From Callipepla californica brunnescens (lineage: Eukaryota; Chordata; Aves; Galliformes; Odontophoridae), in assembly GCA_023055505.1 (NCBI GenBank), contig JALIRH010000030.1:7994001-8058000 (forward strand): 64,000 nt of DNA, written 5' to 3'. Position numbers and translations under genes: made by a program. A model generated the notes under the pieces. The model made no database searches, was not told where the DNA came from, and saw only the letters and a program-made list of their open reading frames with translations. This document shows, in pieces, positions 1-12,904 of this stretch; the stretch's first letter is position 1, and each line of letters opens with the position of its first letter.

Positions 1-1773
1 TTAGGAGAGACTTTAGAGAAGTGGTCATCACCGGTGTCATGGGACTTTTCTCCTGAACACCTGCAAGATCCTGAGAACCTAAGCAGATATTTGAGACAGG
101 GATGTTATGGCTCAGACAGATCTGAGGAGGACCAAATTATTTGGGGTCTGGCTTATGCTTACCGGGCCTTATTCAATACTATTCCAGAGAGGCTTAGAGT
201 TTTTGAAATCGAGCGAGAGAGTCTCCGAGCCGAAAGGGATAGTCTCCAAATTGAGAAAGACAGTCTTTTAGCTGACAATCAGACCCTCCAGACGGAGAGA
301 GACGCCCTCCAGACCGAGAGAGACACCCTCCAGTCTCAACTAGATGCTTTCCAGTCCAACATGGACGTCCTCCAGACTGAGAGAGACACCTTCCAGTCTC
401 AACAAGAAGCTCTCCAGACCAACATGAACGCCCTCCAGACTGAGAGAGACGTCCTCCAAACCGAGAGAGACGCCCTCCAGTCTCAACAAGAAGCTCTCCA
501 ATCCAACATGGACTCCCTCCAGACCGAGAGAGACGCCCTCCAGACCGAAAGAGACACACTCCAATCTGAGAGGGACACCCTCCAGTCTCAACATGATGCT
601 CTCCAATCCAACATGGATGCCCTCCATTCCGAGAGAGACGCCCTCCAGTCTCAACACGATGCTCTCCAATCCAACATGGATGCCCTCCAATCCGAGAGGG
701 ACACCCTCCAGTCTCAACATGATGCTCTCCAATCCAACATGGATGCCCTCCAGACCGAGAGAGACACCCTCCAGACCAAAAGAGACACACTCCAATCTGA
801 GAGGGACACCCTCCAGTCTCAACATGATGCTCTCCAATCCAACATGGATGCCCTCCAATCCGAGAGGGACACCCTCCAGTCTCAATATGATGCTCTCCAA
901 TCCAACATAGACACTCTCCAGTCTGAGAGAGATGCCCTCCAAACTGAGCGAGATGCCCTCCAATCCAAACTCAATAGCCCTCAGTCTCAACAAGATGCCC
1001 TCCAATCCGAGCGAGATGCCCTCCAATCTGAATTAGATGCCCTCCAATCTGAGCGAGACTCCCTCCAAACTGAGCAAGATGCCTATCAATTTACATTACT
1101 CCGTTTCCAAAATGAACTAATCCATGTTCGGGCTCAACAAGTCAGGCTCCAAGGTGAACTAAATTTCGTCACAGCTGAGCGAGACGGACTTCGAGCCGAG
1201 CTAGAGAAGATGATCATTAATTCTAACCAATATGATCAACCACAGGTGACACCAGAATTGATGTCAGTTGCCCCTGTAAGAGGGCGGAAAATGAAAACAG
1301 TCTCGACGCCCTTAACAGAGAAGAAAGAGGAGGAGCTGAGAGTGGAAGAAGCAGACTCTGAAAGGGAAGAGGACAAAGGAGAGGAATCAGACGCTGCAAG
1401 AGAAGAGGAGAAAATAGGTCCAGAGAGGTTGTTTAAAACTTCAGACTTTCCATTAGGAGGGCTGACACACCCCACAAGATTACGGTCACCAACACCTAGG
1501 AGGGCAATAAGTCCTGATAGAGTAGAAGATGAAAGAGAGGTTATTACCGATATTACTCGACCTATGAAAATGAATGAAATTCGAAGTTTGAGAAAAGACT
1601 TTACACGCCACGTAAATGAACCTATTGTCACCTGGTTACTACGCTGTTGGGACAGTGGGGCCAACAGTGTGTGGCTAGATGGTAACGAAGCTCGCCAATT
1701 GGGTAGCATCGCCAGGGACTCTGCCATTGACAGAGGCATTAGTACATGCCACAATAGACCCTTCACTCTCTGA
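1..1773 (+). pseudogene. gag: ERV-A gag, N-terminal and coiled-coil part (cut by window edge)
   Basis: The frame is open from base 1 to 1773. The stretch VSWDFSPEHLQDPE near the start matches VSWDFSPEQLQDPE in ERV-B Gag, which places the true start upstream of the window. Residues from about 60 to 385 of this frame are an uninterrupted run of seven-residue units beginning with Leu (LQTERDA, LQSQHDA, LQSNMDA types), predicted to be one long helix. An acidic, Glu-rich linker follows, then a capsid-like segment (EPIVTWLLRCWDSGANSV) shared with ERV-B. The frame breaks just after ISTCHN near 1750-1780, and Gag continues in another frame at 1780. ERV-B Gag has no heptad region at this position, so the helix is an insertion or expansion in ERV-A. 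Confidence 0.85.
283..1090 (+). repeat. 21-bp minisatellite encoding leucine heptads inside gag
   Basis: Tandem 21-bp units of the type ctccagaccgagagagacgc or ctccagtctcaacatgatgct repeat with variants for roughly 0.8 kb. Each encodes one heptad starting with Leu-Gln. A higher-order pattern (TERD, SQHD, SNMD units in rotation, about 63-84 bp) indicates repeated duplication of blocks. Because the unit length is a multiple of three and few units contain stop-like triplets, several other frames on both strands are also open here. Those are by-products, not genes. Confidence 0.9.
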
Positions 1774-1779
1774 AAGCGG

Positions 1780-2526
1780 ATGCTGATATCCGTGAAAGAA
1801 AAATACCCCTTCAGAGATGATCTGTTGCCTGAGAAAAAGAAATGGTCTGATATGGAAAAAGGCATAAATTATTTGAGAGAATATGCTGTAGTGGAAATGT
1901 TACATGACCCTGCATTCATTCATGATGAACCAGACCAAGAGCATGATCCTGAGAGAATCAGGTGTACACCAGTTATGTGGCGTATATTCACAAGGACTGC
2001 ACCAGACAGGTATGCCAGTACATTAGCAGCAATGTATGGCAGAAGACAAAGAAGACCCCTTATAAATGACCTGATTAACAGACTTCAAGACATTGAGTTA
2101 CATTTAACTCCTCTACGAGCTTACGTTTCAGCCTTTGCGAAGGTAACCGAAAGACTGGACAGAATGGAGAGCAATCAAGAAGACATAATGGACGAACTGG
2201 TTACGCTTAATTCTGATGAAACTGATGGATCTGATGAGAACGAGGATTCCCAAAACAGCAACATCTCAGCTATCAAAAGAGGACGTTCTCCTGCTCGAAG
2301 AAGTGTCAACAGTAAAACTATATCACGTACTGCCCTGTGGCGTTACCTACGTGACCAGGGCGAAGATATGAAGAAGTGGCATAAGAAACCCACTTCTGTC
2401 CTTCAGGCACGTGTAAAAGAGTTACAAAATAGGTCAACCACCAGGGTGAACTTCTCCAAGAAGGTGACTGCTCCAGTGATTGTCAGATATGGCAGTAGCC
2501 GTAGAGTCAACAGAGGTAACATATAG
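1780..2526 (+). pseudogene. gag: ERV-A gag, capsid-C/nucleocapsid-like part
   Basis: This frame continues Gag after the frameshift near 1750-1780. VKEKYPFRDDLLPEKKKW corresponds to VRERYPYKSDLAPKVKRW in ERV-B. It includes a conserved LREYAVVEMLHDPAF segment, a serine/acidic stretch and a basic C-terminus (KRGRSPARRS) that could bind nucleic acid. No CCHC zinc knuckle is visible. It ends at a TAG (2524-2526) followed by aggggccct, the same stop context as in ERV-B at 46788. Confidence 0.8.
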
Positions 2527-2529
2527 AGG

Positions 2530-2840
2530 GGCCCTGCCCCCAGCCAGGGGGAGGAAGGGGATAATAGGTGTATTGGACCGTGTGGATTCGATGGCCTGGC
2601 ACATCAGAACCACAAAAATATAAGGCATTGCTGGACACTGGTGCACAGTGCACTCTAATGCCCTCGAGTCACCAAGGGACAGAATTAATCTATATTTCTG
2701 GGGTGACTGGGGGTTCCCAAGAGCTGACCAAGTTGGAGGCTGAAATAAGCCTCACTGGTAAAGATTGGCAAAAACATCCTGTTGTGACTGGCCCAGGGGC
2801 TCCATGTATACTTGTTATTGATTACCTCAAAAGGGGATAA
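2530..2840 (+). pseudogene. pro: ERV-A retroviral aspartic protease
   Basis: The frame holds the protease active-site loop LLDTGAQCTLMP (Asp-Thr-Gly at about residue 24 of the open stretch), then a flap-like ISGVTGG and the C-terminal APCILVIDYL. A one-base deletion near 2570 relative to ERV-B puts the protease out of frame with Gag. A TAA at 2838-2840 cuts it from the reverse transcriptase. ERV-B, by contrast, has DAG in place of DTG. Confidence 0.85.
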
Positions 2841-5706
2841 TTTAAGGATCCCAAAGGGTATCGATGGGCTTTTGGAATAGCTGCTGTGGATGCAGATAAC
2901 ATTAAGCAGCTGTCTGCTTTGTCTGGCCTGTCAGAAGATCTGTCTGTTGTGGGGTTGCTACAAGTGGAGAAGCAACAGGTACCGATTGCTACAAAAACGG
3001 TGCACAGACGGCAGTACCGCACTAACAGGGATTCCTTGCTCCCCATTCCTAACTTGATCTGTGAGCTAGAGAGCCAGGGAGTGATCATCAAAACCCACTC
3101 ACCGTTTAGCAGCCCCATATGGCCAGTGCGTAAAGCCGGTGCAGAACGGAGGTTGACGGTAGATGACCGTGGCCTGAATGAAGTCACACCCCCACTGAGT
3201 GCTGCTGTGCCGGACATGCTTCAACTCCAGTATGAACTGGAGTCAAAAGCAGCCAAGTGATATGCCACCACTGACATTGCCAATGCCTTCTTTTCAATTC
3301 CTCTGGCCACAGAATGCAGGCCGCAGTTTGCCTTCACCTGGAGGGGCGTTCAGTACCTGGAACCGTTTGCCCCAGGGGTGTAGTCACAGCCCAACCATTT
3401 GTCATGGGTTGATCCAAACTGCATTGGAACACGGCAGTGCTCCTGAGCACTTACAACACATTGATGACATCATTGTGTGGGGCAATACAGCAGGGGAAGT
3501 TGTTAAGAAAGGAGAGAGAATAATTCAGATCCTCCTGCGAGCTGGCTTCGCTATTAAGCGAAGCAAAGTGAAAGGGCCTGCACAGGAAATTCAGTTCCTA
3601 GGAATAAAGTGGCAAGATGGACGTTGTCACATCCCAACAGATGTGATTGACAAAATTATTGCTATGTCTCCACCCACTAGTAAGACAGAGACCCAAGCTT
3701 TTCTGGGTGTAGTGGGCTTTTGGAGAATGCATGTTCCAAACTACAGCCTCACTGTGAGACCTACTTTATCAGGTGATGCAGAAGAAGAATGATTTTGTAT
3801 GGGGACCTGAGCAGCAGCAGGCTTTTGAGCAAATTAAGCAGGAGATGGCCTGTGCCGTGGCCCTGGGGCTAGTGTGGATGGGACATGATGTAAAGAACAT
3901 CCTCTACACTGCTGCTGGAAAGGAAGGTCCCACTTGGAGTCTGTCGCAAAGAGCCTCTGGGGAGACCTGAGGCCGACCCCTGGGATTTTGGAGCAGAGCG
4001 TACAGGGGGTCTAAGGAGCGCTACACTCCAACTGAGAAGGAAATCTTAGCCACGTACGAGGGGGTTCGAGCTGCTTCCAAAGTAATCGGTACTGAAGCGC
4101 AGCTCCTCCTGGCACATCGACTGCCAGTGCTGAACTGGATGTTCAAAGGAAAGTTTACCTCCACCCATCAAGCTACTGATGCCACTTGGAGTAAGTGGAT
4201 TGCGCTGATTACACAGCGAGTTCAGATGGGGAACCTCAGTCATCCAGGAATCCTAAAAGTGATCATGGGGCTGAAGGTAAAAAGTTTGGAACAACACCAG
4301 CAGAGGAGGTATCACGTGCTAAAGAGGCCCCACCATATAATGAACTACAAGACAATGAAAAGAGATATGCCCTGTTCACAGATGGATCATGTTGCATTGT
4401 GGGAAAGCACTGCAGATGGAAATCTGCTGCATGGAGCCCTACATGATGAGTTGCAGAGGCCACAGAAGGAAAAGGAGAGTCAAGCCAATTTGCAGAAGTA
4501 AAGGCTGTCCAACTGGCCTTAGACATTGCTGAACGTGAGAGGTGGCCAGTGCTTTATCTTTACACTGACTCATGGATGGTGGCAAATGCTTTATGGGGGT
4601 GGTTACAGCAATGGGAACAAAATGGCTGGCAGCGGAGGGGTAAACCTACTTGGGCTGCTGAACTGTGGAAAGATATTGCTGCCCGAGTAAAGAATATGGT
4701 TGTAAAGGTGCGCCATGTAGATGCTCATGTTCCTAAAAGCCGGGCAACTGAAGAACAACAGAATAACCATCAGGTAGATTGAGCTGCCAAAGTTAAGATG
4801 GCTCAAGTAGACTTGGAATGGCAACACGAGAGTGAATTATTTCTAGCTCGGTGGGCCCATGAGACCTCGGGCCATCAAGGGAGGGATGTGACCTATAAGT
4901 GGGCTAGAGACCGAGGGGTGGACTTAACTATGGATGCTATTGCACAGGTTATCCATGATTGTGATACCTGTGCCACAATTAAACAAGCCAAGAGGATGAA
5001 ACCTCTCTGGGAGGAAGGGTGATGGCAAAAGTATAAATATGGGGAGGCGTGGCAGGTAGATTATATCACCTTGCCACGAACTTGCAATGGTAAGCGTTAT
5101 GTGCTCACCATGGTGGAAGCAACCACTGGGTGGCTTGAAACATATGCAGTACCCCATGCTACTGCCCGAAACACCATCCTAGGTCTCGAGAAGCAAGTCC
5201 TATGGCGACATGGCACTCCAGAAAGACTTGAGTCAGATAATGGGACTCATTTCAAAAATTCTCTTGTAAGTAATTGGGCCAAAGATCATGGCATTGAATG
5301 GATTTATCATATCCCCTATCACGCACCAGCTTCTGGTAAGATTGAAAGATACAATGGATTGTTAAAAACCATGTTGAAAGCAATGGTTGGCGGAACATTT
5401 AAGCATTGGGAGAAGCATTTGGCTGAAGCGACCTGGTTGATCAACACTCGAGGATCCATCAATCGTGATGGTCCTGCCCAATCCAGCTCCCTACCTACTG
5501 TAGAGGGAGATAAGGTCCCTGTAGTACATGTAAAGAACATGTTGGGCAAAGCAGTTTGGGTACTTCCAGCTTCTGGAAAGGGCAAACCTCTCCGTGGAAC
5601 TGTCTTTGCTCAGGGACCTGGGTCCACTTGGTGGGTGATGCAGAAGAATGGGGATGTTCAGTGTGTACCACAAGGGAATTTGATGTTGGGGGAGTGCAGT
5701 CAGTAA
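2841..5706 (+). pseudogene. pol: ERV-A pol: reverse transcriptase, RNase H, integrase (multiply broken)
   Basis: RT blocks are visible in pieces: VIIKTHSPFSSPIWPVRKAG, LTVDDRGLNEVTPPLSAAVPD, then HIDDIIVWG (the YxDD box, here IDD) near 3460. RNase H blocks lie at about 4370 (LFTDGSC) and 4560 (YTDSWMVANAL). Integrase runs 4850-5706 with the zinc-binding HETSGHQGRD and CDTCATIK, then DYITLP, ESDNGTHF and SGKIERYN, the D,D-35-E core. Stops and frameshifts interrupt it at about 3257 (TGA), 3380 (TAG), 3785, 3968, 4500, 4780 and 5020, so no functional polyprotein is encoded. The integrase core (5071-5706) is the longest intact part. Confidence 0.85.
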
Positions 5707-5803
5707 TTCCATGTATATACTTGAATATATGTTGTGTGTGTGTATATCTAATGCATGTTAATCATTGTTTTTCAATATGTATCAAGCATGATGTAACGAT
5801 GTG

Positions 5804-5818
5804 GAATAAGGGGTGGAA
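5804..5818 (+). other. Polypurine tract of ERV-A
   Basis: The purine-rich gaataaggggtggaa lies immediately 5' of the LTR start TGTCATGG. The same tract precedes the ERV-B 3' LTR (50074-50088) and, in reverse complement, the ERV-E LTR (59275-59289). Confidence 0.8.
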
Positions 5819-6392
5819 TGTCATGGTTTTATGATTTTTGGTACTGGTATTCCACATCATAACATCATGTATTGCATTAAGAGTTGAGGAGCTGATACTC
5901 CAGCTCCATAGATCATTGATAATTCCAGGTATACCTACCTCAGAAGAGAAGAAGCATTACATTCCCCAGAGGACTTTGCGATGCTTTGTATTTTTATGTG
6001 TTTTCCGCTCAGAGGGAACAGATAAAAACCCTCAGCGGTCACGGGACACTCTCTTTCCTTCGGGATCGACTCAGCAGTGGGTGCTCACAGCCATATCGCC
6101 TTCAGCGTTAGCGTAAGGCCTTCGGTTTATCGGACACTCTCTCTTGCTCATTTTATTAGATTCATTAGCCTCAATTCCAATTATATTGTATTATATTGTG
6201 TTATTTTACTTTCTGATATCTTATTTAGTAAATTAGCTTTCCTCCTCAGATCGTTGCCGCTGTTTTGTTTCTAGGCCCATCTCCCTTTTCCCTTTTCACT
6301 TTTTCCTTCCCCTTTCCTGGGGCGTGGGTCCGTGGGTCCCCCGCACCAATCGTCACGGAACCGGGCCGATCCAGCCCGGTAAACAGTTGACA
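5819..6392 (+). repeat. 3' LTR of ERV-A
   Basis: It starts TGTCATGG after the polypurine tract and ends TTGACA. It contains the TATA-like ATAAAAACCC (about 6023) and an R/U5 with ctcagatcgttgccgctg, shared with the other LTRs of this family. Its U5 (caccaatcgtcacgg... type) differs from the ERV-B U5, so it is a subfamily variant. Confidence 0.85.
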
Positions 6393-6399
6393 CCAAAAA

Positions 6400-6814
6400 T
6401 GTCAGGGGTTTGCGAGCCGGCCCAGCCCAGCTCCGCAACAACCAAGGAAGGAGACCCACAGGCGCACATCAGGAAGTAAATAACACAATATAATGCAATA
6501 CAATTTGGAATTAAGCCCAATGAATCAAACAAAACGGGAGAGAGAGAGAGAGTGAGTGCCTGATAAACTGAAGGCCTTACGCTAACGCTGAAGGCGGACG
6601 GCAGCGAGCACCCACTCCTAAGTGATCCTAGAGGAAAGAGAGAACGTCCCGTGACCGCAGAGAGTTTTTATCTGTTCCCTCTGAGCGGAAAACACGTGAA
6701 AAAATACAAAGCATTGCAAAGTCCTCTGGGGAATGCAGTTCTCCCTGACTCCCAATGCACCACATGATGCCATGATGTGGAATACCAGTACCAAAAAATC
6801 ATAAAACCATGACA
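6400..6814 (-). repeat. LTR of the same ERV family on the opposite strand, tail-to-tail with the ERV-A LTR
   Basis: Read on -, it starts TGTCATGGTTTTATG at 6814 and ends CCCCTGACA at 6400, with the same U3, TATA-like box and ga-rich run (6537-6552). Only seven bases (ccaaaaa) separate it from the end of the + LTR. Its U3 edge at 6814/6815 directly abuts the duplicated unit, whose uninterrupted form is seen at 27190-27230. Confidence 0.85.
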
Positions 6815-7694
6815 CTGGGATATTGGGTTTCCTAGATCTCTGCAGATAAGGACATTCCTGCTTCCAATGTGTTCCTGCCCAACCGCCAGGTAACACAGCA
6901 TTTCACAACAGGAGTTGGCAGTGTCTCTGCCCCAGGGTCTTTCTCTGAGCGCTCTGGGAACCGCCCAGGGACGGAGGGGGTGGAGACACAATTGTTTCTC
7001 ATTCCAGTCTTCATCTATCTTGGCTGGTGCAAACTGCAACCATCACAACATTCTGAATACACTTTCATCTAAATACACTTTATGATGGACAATTGTCCCT
7101 CCTCACATTGCTAGGTAATGGAGTCTGCCAAATCCCACAAGGCATGGTTGTACACCAAATTCCTCCAGGGAGAGTCATAACCAATTTCTCCCATCAAAAT
7201 GGGAACTTTACTTCTTGTTTTTCCACAGACCCCAGGTTTCCACAAGTTATTTTCATCATTTGTCCGTTCTACTAATTATTACAATTTTCAACAGGCTTCC
7301 TCTGCAGTTTCCCACAGCCACTCCTCCATGTCTGGAATGTCTGGAATGTACAAACTGCCTTCACACACTGTAACACACACACTGCTGCAGCTACAAATGT
7401 AAAAAGCAAAGTTTAACACACTCTGCAGACCTGCCACATACACACACCATAGCGACACGCCTGGCACCCTCACAGTACTACTCACAGCCATGTTCACAGA
7501 CAACATCACAATGCCGGCAGCCATAACACAACACAGTTCCCAATAACCCAAGCTCTTCAGTTTCTCCTGGGGATCTGGAATCTCTCAAGCACACCCTCAC
7601 CACCTTACTTTCTGAAAGATGTGGAGCTGAATCTCTCAAGTACTTTTCAAACCCCAGTTCTCTTGGTGGGCTTCTCTCTAGAACCCCCTCACCA

Positions 7695-8119
7695 TGTTAT
7701 TTCTGGGAAAAAGAACCCGTTGTACACATGGGTCATCTCCATTACTGCATGTGGGGAACTACTCGGGGATCCCCTCACCCTTACTCTCCGTACGTGACAA
7801 GCTTCTGTCACGCTTTCGCAGGGGCAGTAAAAAGGAATGCATTGCTGCAATGCAGGGAACATGCAGCTGGTCCCGATGGAGCCTGGATTGGGAGGAGCTC
7901 CCTGAGAATCACTCAGTGTGATGTTAGAAAGCAGCATCCCTTTATTCCTCACGGTGCGCACTGGGCGTCTTGACAAGCAAGCGCACCCTCTCAGAGTTCA
8001 GGTTCTGCATTTGAACAGTTCAGACATACATCTGCTGTACGCTGGCATACATAGCCCTTCTGTTTCAAGGTCTCACAGGTATGTGCTAATGTCCCTTTGG
8101 GCATGCTCAGTGGTATTCA
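7695..8119 (-). mobile_element. Solo LTR-like insertion (425 bp), shared with unit 4
   Basis: The segment begins TGTTATTTC and ends GGTATTCA. It replaces about a dozen bases relative to unit 2, which has no counterpart. On - it has a poly(A)-signal-like GGAATAAAGG near 7950, which suggests the orientation. Its length is exactly 425 bp both here and at 51023-51447. No coding region is associated and its family was not recognised. Confidence 0.5.
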
Positions 8120-8929
8120 GGGCCGAGTGGCCACCGACTACGTCCCTTCTTCCACAGTCAGCTTCATCCCTGAAACCTCTGACTCACTTGCATCCACTTT
8201 TTCCCAGTTTGGAAGATTCACACTGATTATGAGACCACAGTGCACCACTTTTAAAAGTGTATGTGGAACCTGAGCTAAATGTGGTGGCATGTTTTGAAGC
8301 AAAAATTATTCTATTGTGACTCCAGCGCTTCTTGTGAGGCAAAACACTTGAGGCAGAAAATAAAATTCAATTACGTTCCCAGTGCAGAATTCCTGAGGGA
8401 AAACAAGACTGTTCACCCACAAAAGCTGAAATGGAAAGCTTTACAAGTAGCACATATGCATTCTTTTTGCAATACTAATATATCGGTTCTTAAACTAATG
8501 TATTAATCCCTATTGCTAAGGAAACCAACCAATATCACCTGTATATAAACTCCCAAGTACCCTGAGAGAAGTTCCTTCTGGGTGGCCCTAAATTCTGTAG
8601 ATATACACCAGTGAACATCAGAGCAGTCCATCTAACATCAGTGTGCTTAAGCATGCTCACGCCTTCAAAAGAAGACCTAACAGAGAAACCAGGAGAAGTG
8701 GTTAGGACAAGAACTCTCTCAGCTGCAGGGAGATGCTGTCCTCTAGAGCAGGGCAGCCGGTGACTGCTTCATGCTGACACATGCTGATGGCTGAGAGGAG
8801 TAAAAGGAAAGCAAGGCCTGGAATATAGTGATGCCTGAGCACATGGATGTGCAAATGTCCCCAGCAAAGGAAGCAAAGACACAACAGAATGCAATGCTTC
8901 ATTAGCATAACAAAACTCAGCCCCCACCC

Positions 8930-9238
8930 TTCTTTCTCCCCTCCCTCCCACCCCTCCTCCTGTCCCCCGGGAGCAGATGTGAGCTGAGAATGAGCAGTGA
9001 AACTGCCCGAGGCCTGGCAGCCGGCTCGGGGCGTGCTCGCTGTGGCACCTGAGCCTGTGCTGAAGCAGCCAGAGCCTGGCTGGAAGCCATCCGGGCAGCA
9101 CCGCGGTGGCAGGAGGTGCACCAAGGCCGTCCTGCGGCCAGCTCCGGGCTGAGGGCACTCGGCATCCTGTGCTCTGCGCGACCCCAAGGAGCCCGGTTGC
9201 CTGCAACAGAGCTGGGAGCAGCCTGCTCTGCACCCAAG
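8930..9238 (+). promoter_or_regulatory. GC-rich promoter/noncoding first exon of KZFP-1
   Basis: This block is G+C-rich and CpG-bearing in an AT-richer setting, and is the best-conserved noncoding block across all four units. It ends in a splice donor (cacccaag|gtaggtgccc; cut after 9238), so it is probably the first exon with its proximal promoter. A small upstream ORF (8990-9052, 20 codons beginning MSSETARG) is kept in the other copies. A pyrimidine-rich tract and attagcataac lie just upstream. The transcription start cannot be placed from sequence alone. Confidence 0.6.
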
Positions 9239-10941
9239 GTAGGTGCCCTTCGTGGTTCGTGCAGAGGAGCACACGCTGCCAGTAGCACCGGGTGGGACCC
9301 TGGTCCCGGCTCCATGTGCTGCCCGCCATGGCAGATCGCTCTACTTCAGTCTGTTTTGTTTCAGGGAGGACAGCAGATGCACCAAGCACATGCTCTGCAG
9401 TCTCCCTGTTTCTGCAGGGGGTGGGAACAATGTTTCCTGACAATTTGTAAGTGCAGAGTGAGCTTCTGACAGAAGATTCTCACCCAAGTCCCAGACAGAC
9501 ATGGGCTTTTGCAGTTTGGCACACACAGAGTTGTACCATTACTGCTCAAAATATCCACTCTTTGCTGCCTGAACTGCACGCTCAGCTTCCCAGATCTGAG
9601 CTGGGCTAGCATAGACATTTGTGCTGCGGTATTTATGACAGAGACTTTGCCAGATATCCTAAGGACCAGTTGGAATTAATGTACACAGACGGGCTGGCAT
9701 TATTCATTTATGGATCAGCTGTTTCCTGGGAGTGGTGGGGCTGATGCCTTCTGGGCACTCTTTGTTCTGACTTCAGGCCTTACCATTCCTCAGGAGGTAG
9801 ACGGGGGAACTGGGAAGCTGTTTTCTGCTCTGTGCTGATCTTGACAGTACAGGAGCTGAAATATTTCCCATGATTTTATTTTCTTTCTGGAATGCTACAT
9901 TCTGATGGAAGGTAACAGCAGGGGGCTGATGATGAACGATGTCTCTGGGAATGCCCATGACTGATCCTTATTTCTTTATTTATTTTATTTGACCAAGGTT
10001 TATTTATCCACGTTCAGAGTTTTCATTGCAAATATAGCTTCTGTTCCCTGTTCCTGTCTATTTCTGTTCTCCTTTCCTTCATATGCAGCTTCCAAACCTG
10101 GCATTTTGCACGTAACACCTCTCTCCTTACATCCTTGTGTGGCTTCTCGTGACTTTGACAGTTTGTCACAGATGGATCCAAACTCAGTATGCAATTCGAA
10201 TCGACAGAGCAGCAGGACTATATTCATTGATATACACCAGATATGCTGTAGTGCTTTAACAGCGCGTTAACAAGATTGGATTACACACACAACTACCGGA
10301 GACCCTCCCATTGAGTCATGAGTCTCAGAGTGGTCCCATTTTCTGTCTCAACTCCTGAACACACAGAAAGAAGGAGCCTATGTTGACTTGGATCCACTTC
10401 TATTGCCAGACTTTTTCACGGCTTTGTGTGTAAAGAACCATATGAGCACAGTCTGAGACATAACCTTAGGGAAGGTCACAAAGCTCCAAACTAAGCGTGA
10501 GTCTCTTACAGCAGATGAGTATCTGCAAGGTGTCTGGACAAAAGGGGGTGAAGGATCTCTGCTAAGCTGTGACCTCGACCTGCTCTCAGTTTTGGGATGC
10601 CTGTCTCCTTGTCGTGCTTTGTCTTTAGTCCCATGGTCAGTCAGCCCTCAGGAGTTGAACTGTCAGCTGTCAGTTTTTTCTGCCGCACCATTTTAGGCAG
10701 CTGTGTGATGATTACTGTCATTTAGCCAGAGTGTTATAGTATAGTTGCTCAATGATTTTCAGTGCAAGGTGTGGTGTGCCATCCCCCAGGCAGTGCCGTG
10801 CAGATGGTCTGGGGTGGGCAGGGGTTGGACAGGGACTGCTGCATTCCCTCACAGCTCTGCTGACATTTCCCTTGCCCGTGCAGGCACCCGTTCAACTTCT
10901 GCCTTCTACCCGTGATCATCCCAGCCTGCAGGAGAGCAGCA
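9239..10941 (+). other. KZFP-1 intron 1 and 5'UTR exon 2
   Basis: No coding signal is supported here. The part at 9340-9990 matches unit 3 (29865-30510) but not units 2 or 4. From about 10000 all units align. Exon 2 starts after the acceptor cccttgcccgtgcag (exon from 10884) and contains the initiator ATG at 10942. Confidence 0.6.

Positions 10942-12904
<1,963 letters not shown>

Larger units (their letters stand above)
1..6392 (+). mobile_element. ERV-A: ERVL-like endogenous retrovirus, 5' end outside window
   Basis: Order on + is gag, protease, reverse transcriptase/RNase H, integrase, polypurine tract, 3' LTR. There is no env-sized reading frame between the integrase end (5706) and the LTR (5819), so this is an env-less element. 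The RT and Gag style resembles class III (ERVL/spuma-related) elements; this is family knowledge, not a search result. It is the same family as ERV-B (44230-50593), to which it aligns along its length, but it is more decayed, with many stops and frameshifts in pol. The 5' LTR, leader and Gag N-terminus lie to the left of the window. Confidence 0.9.

Noticed and set aside
194..1026. Long antisense and alternate-frame ORFs over the gag repeat
   Set aside because: They arise because the 21-bp unit rarely makes stops in any frame; their products are low-complexity Gly/Ser/Leu repeats with no domain.
283..1090. Regular short repeats resembling a CRISPR array
   Set aside because: There are no unique spacers; the units are contiguous coding heptads, and the genome is vertebrate.
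8702..9443. Several overlapping ORFs of 130-220 codons on both strands of the GC-rich block (also 24828-25729, 28307-29080, 52122-52788)
   Set aside because: Open frames are expected in GC-rich sequence. They share no frame-specific conservation, and the region ends in a splice donor that fits a noncoding first exon.
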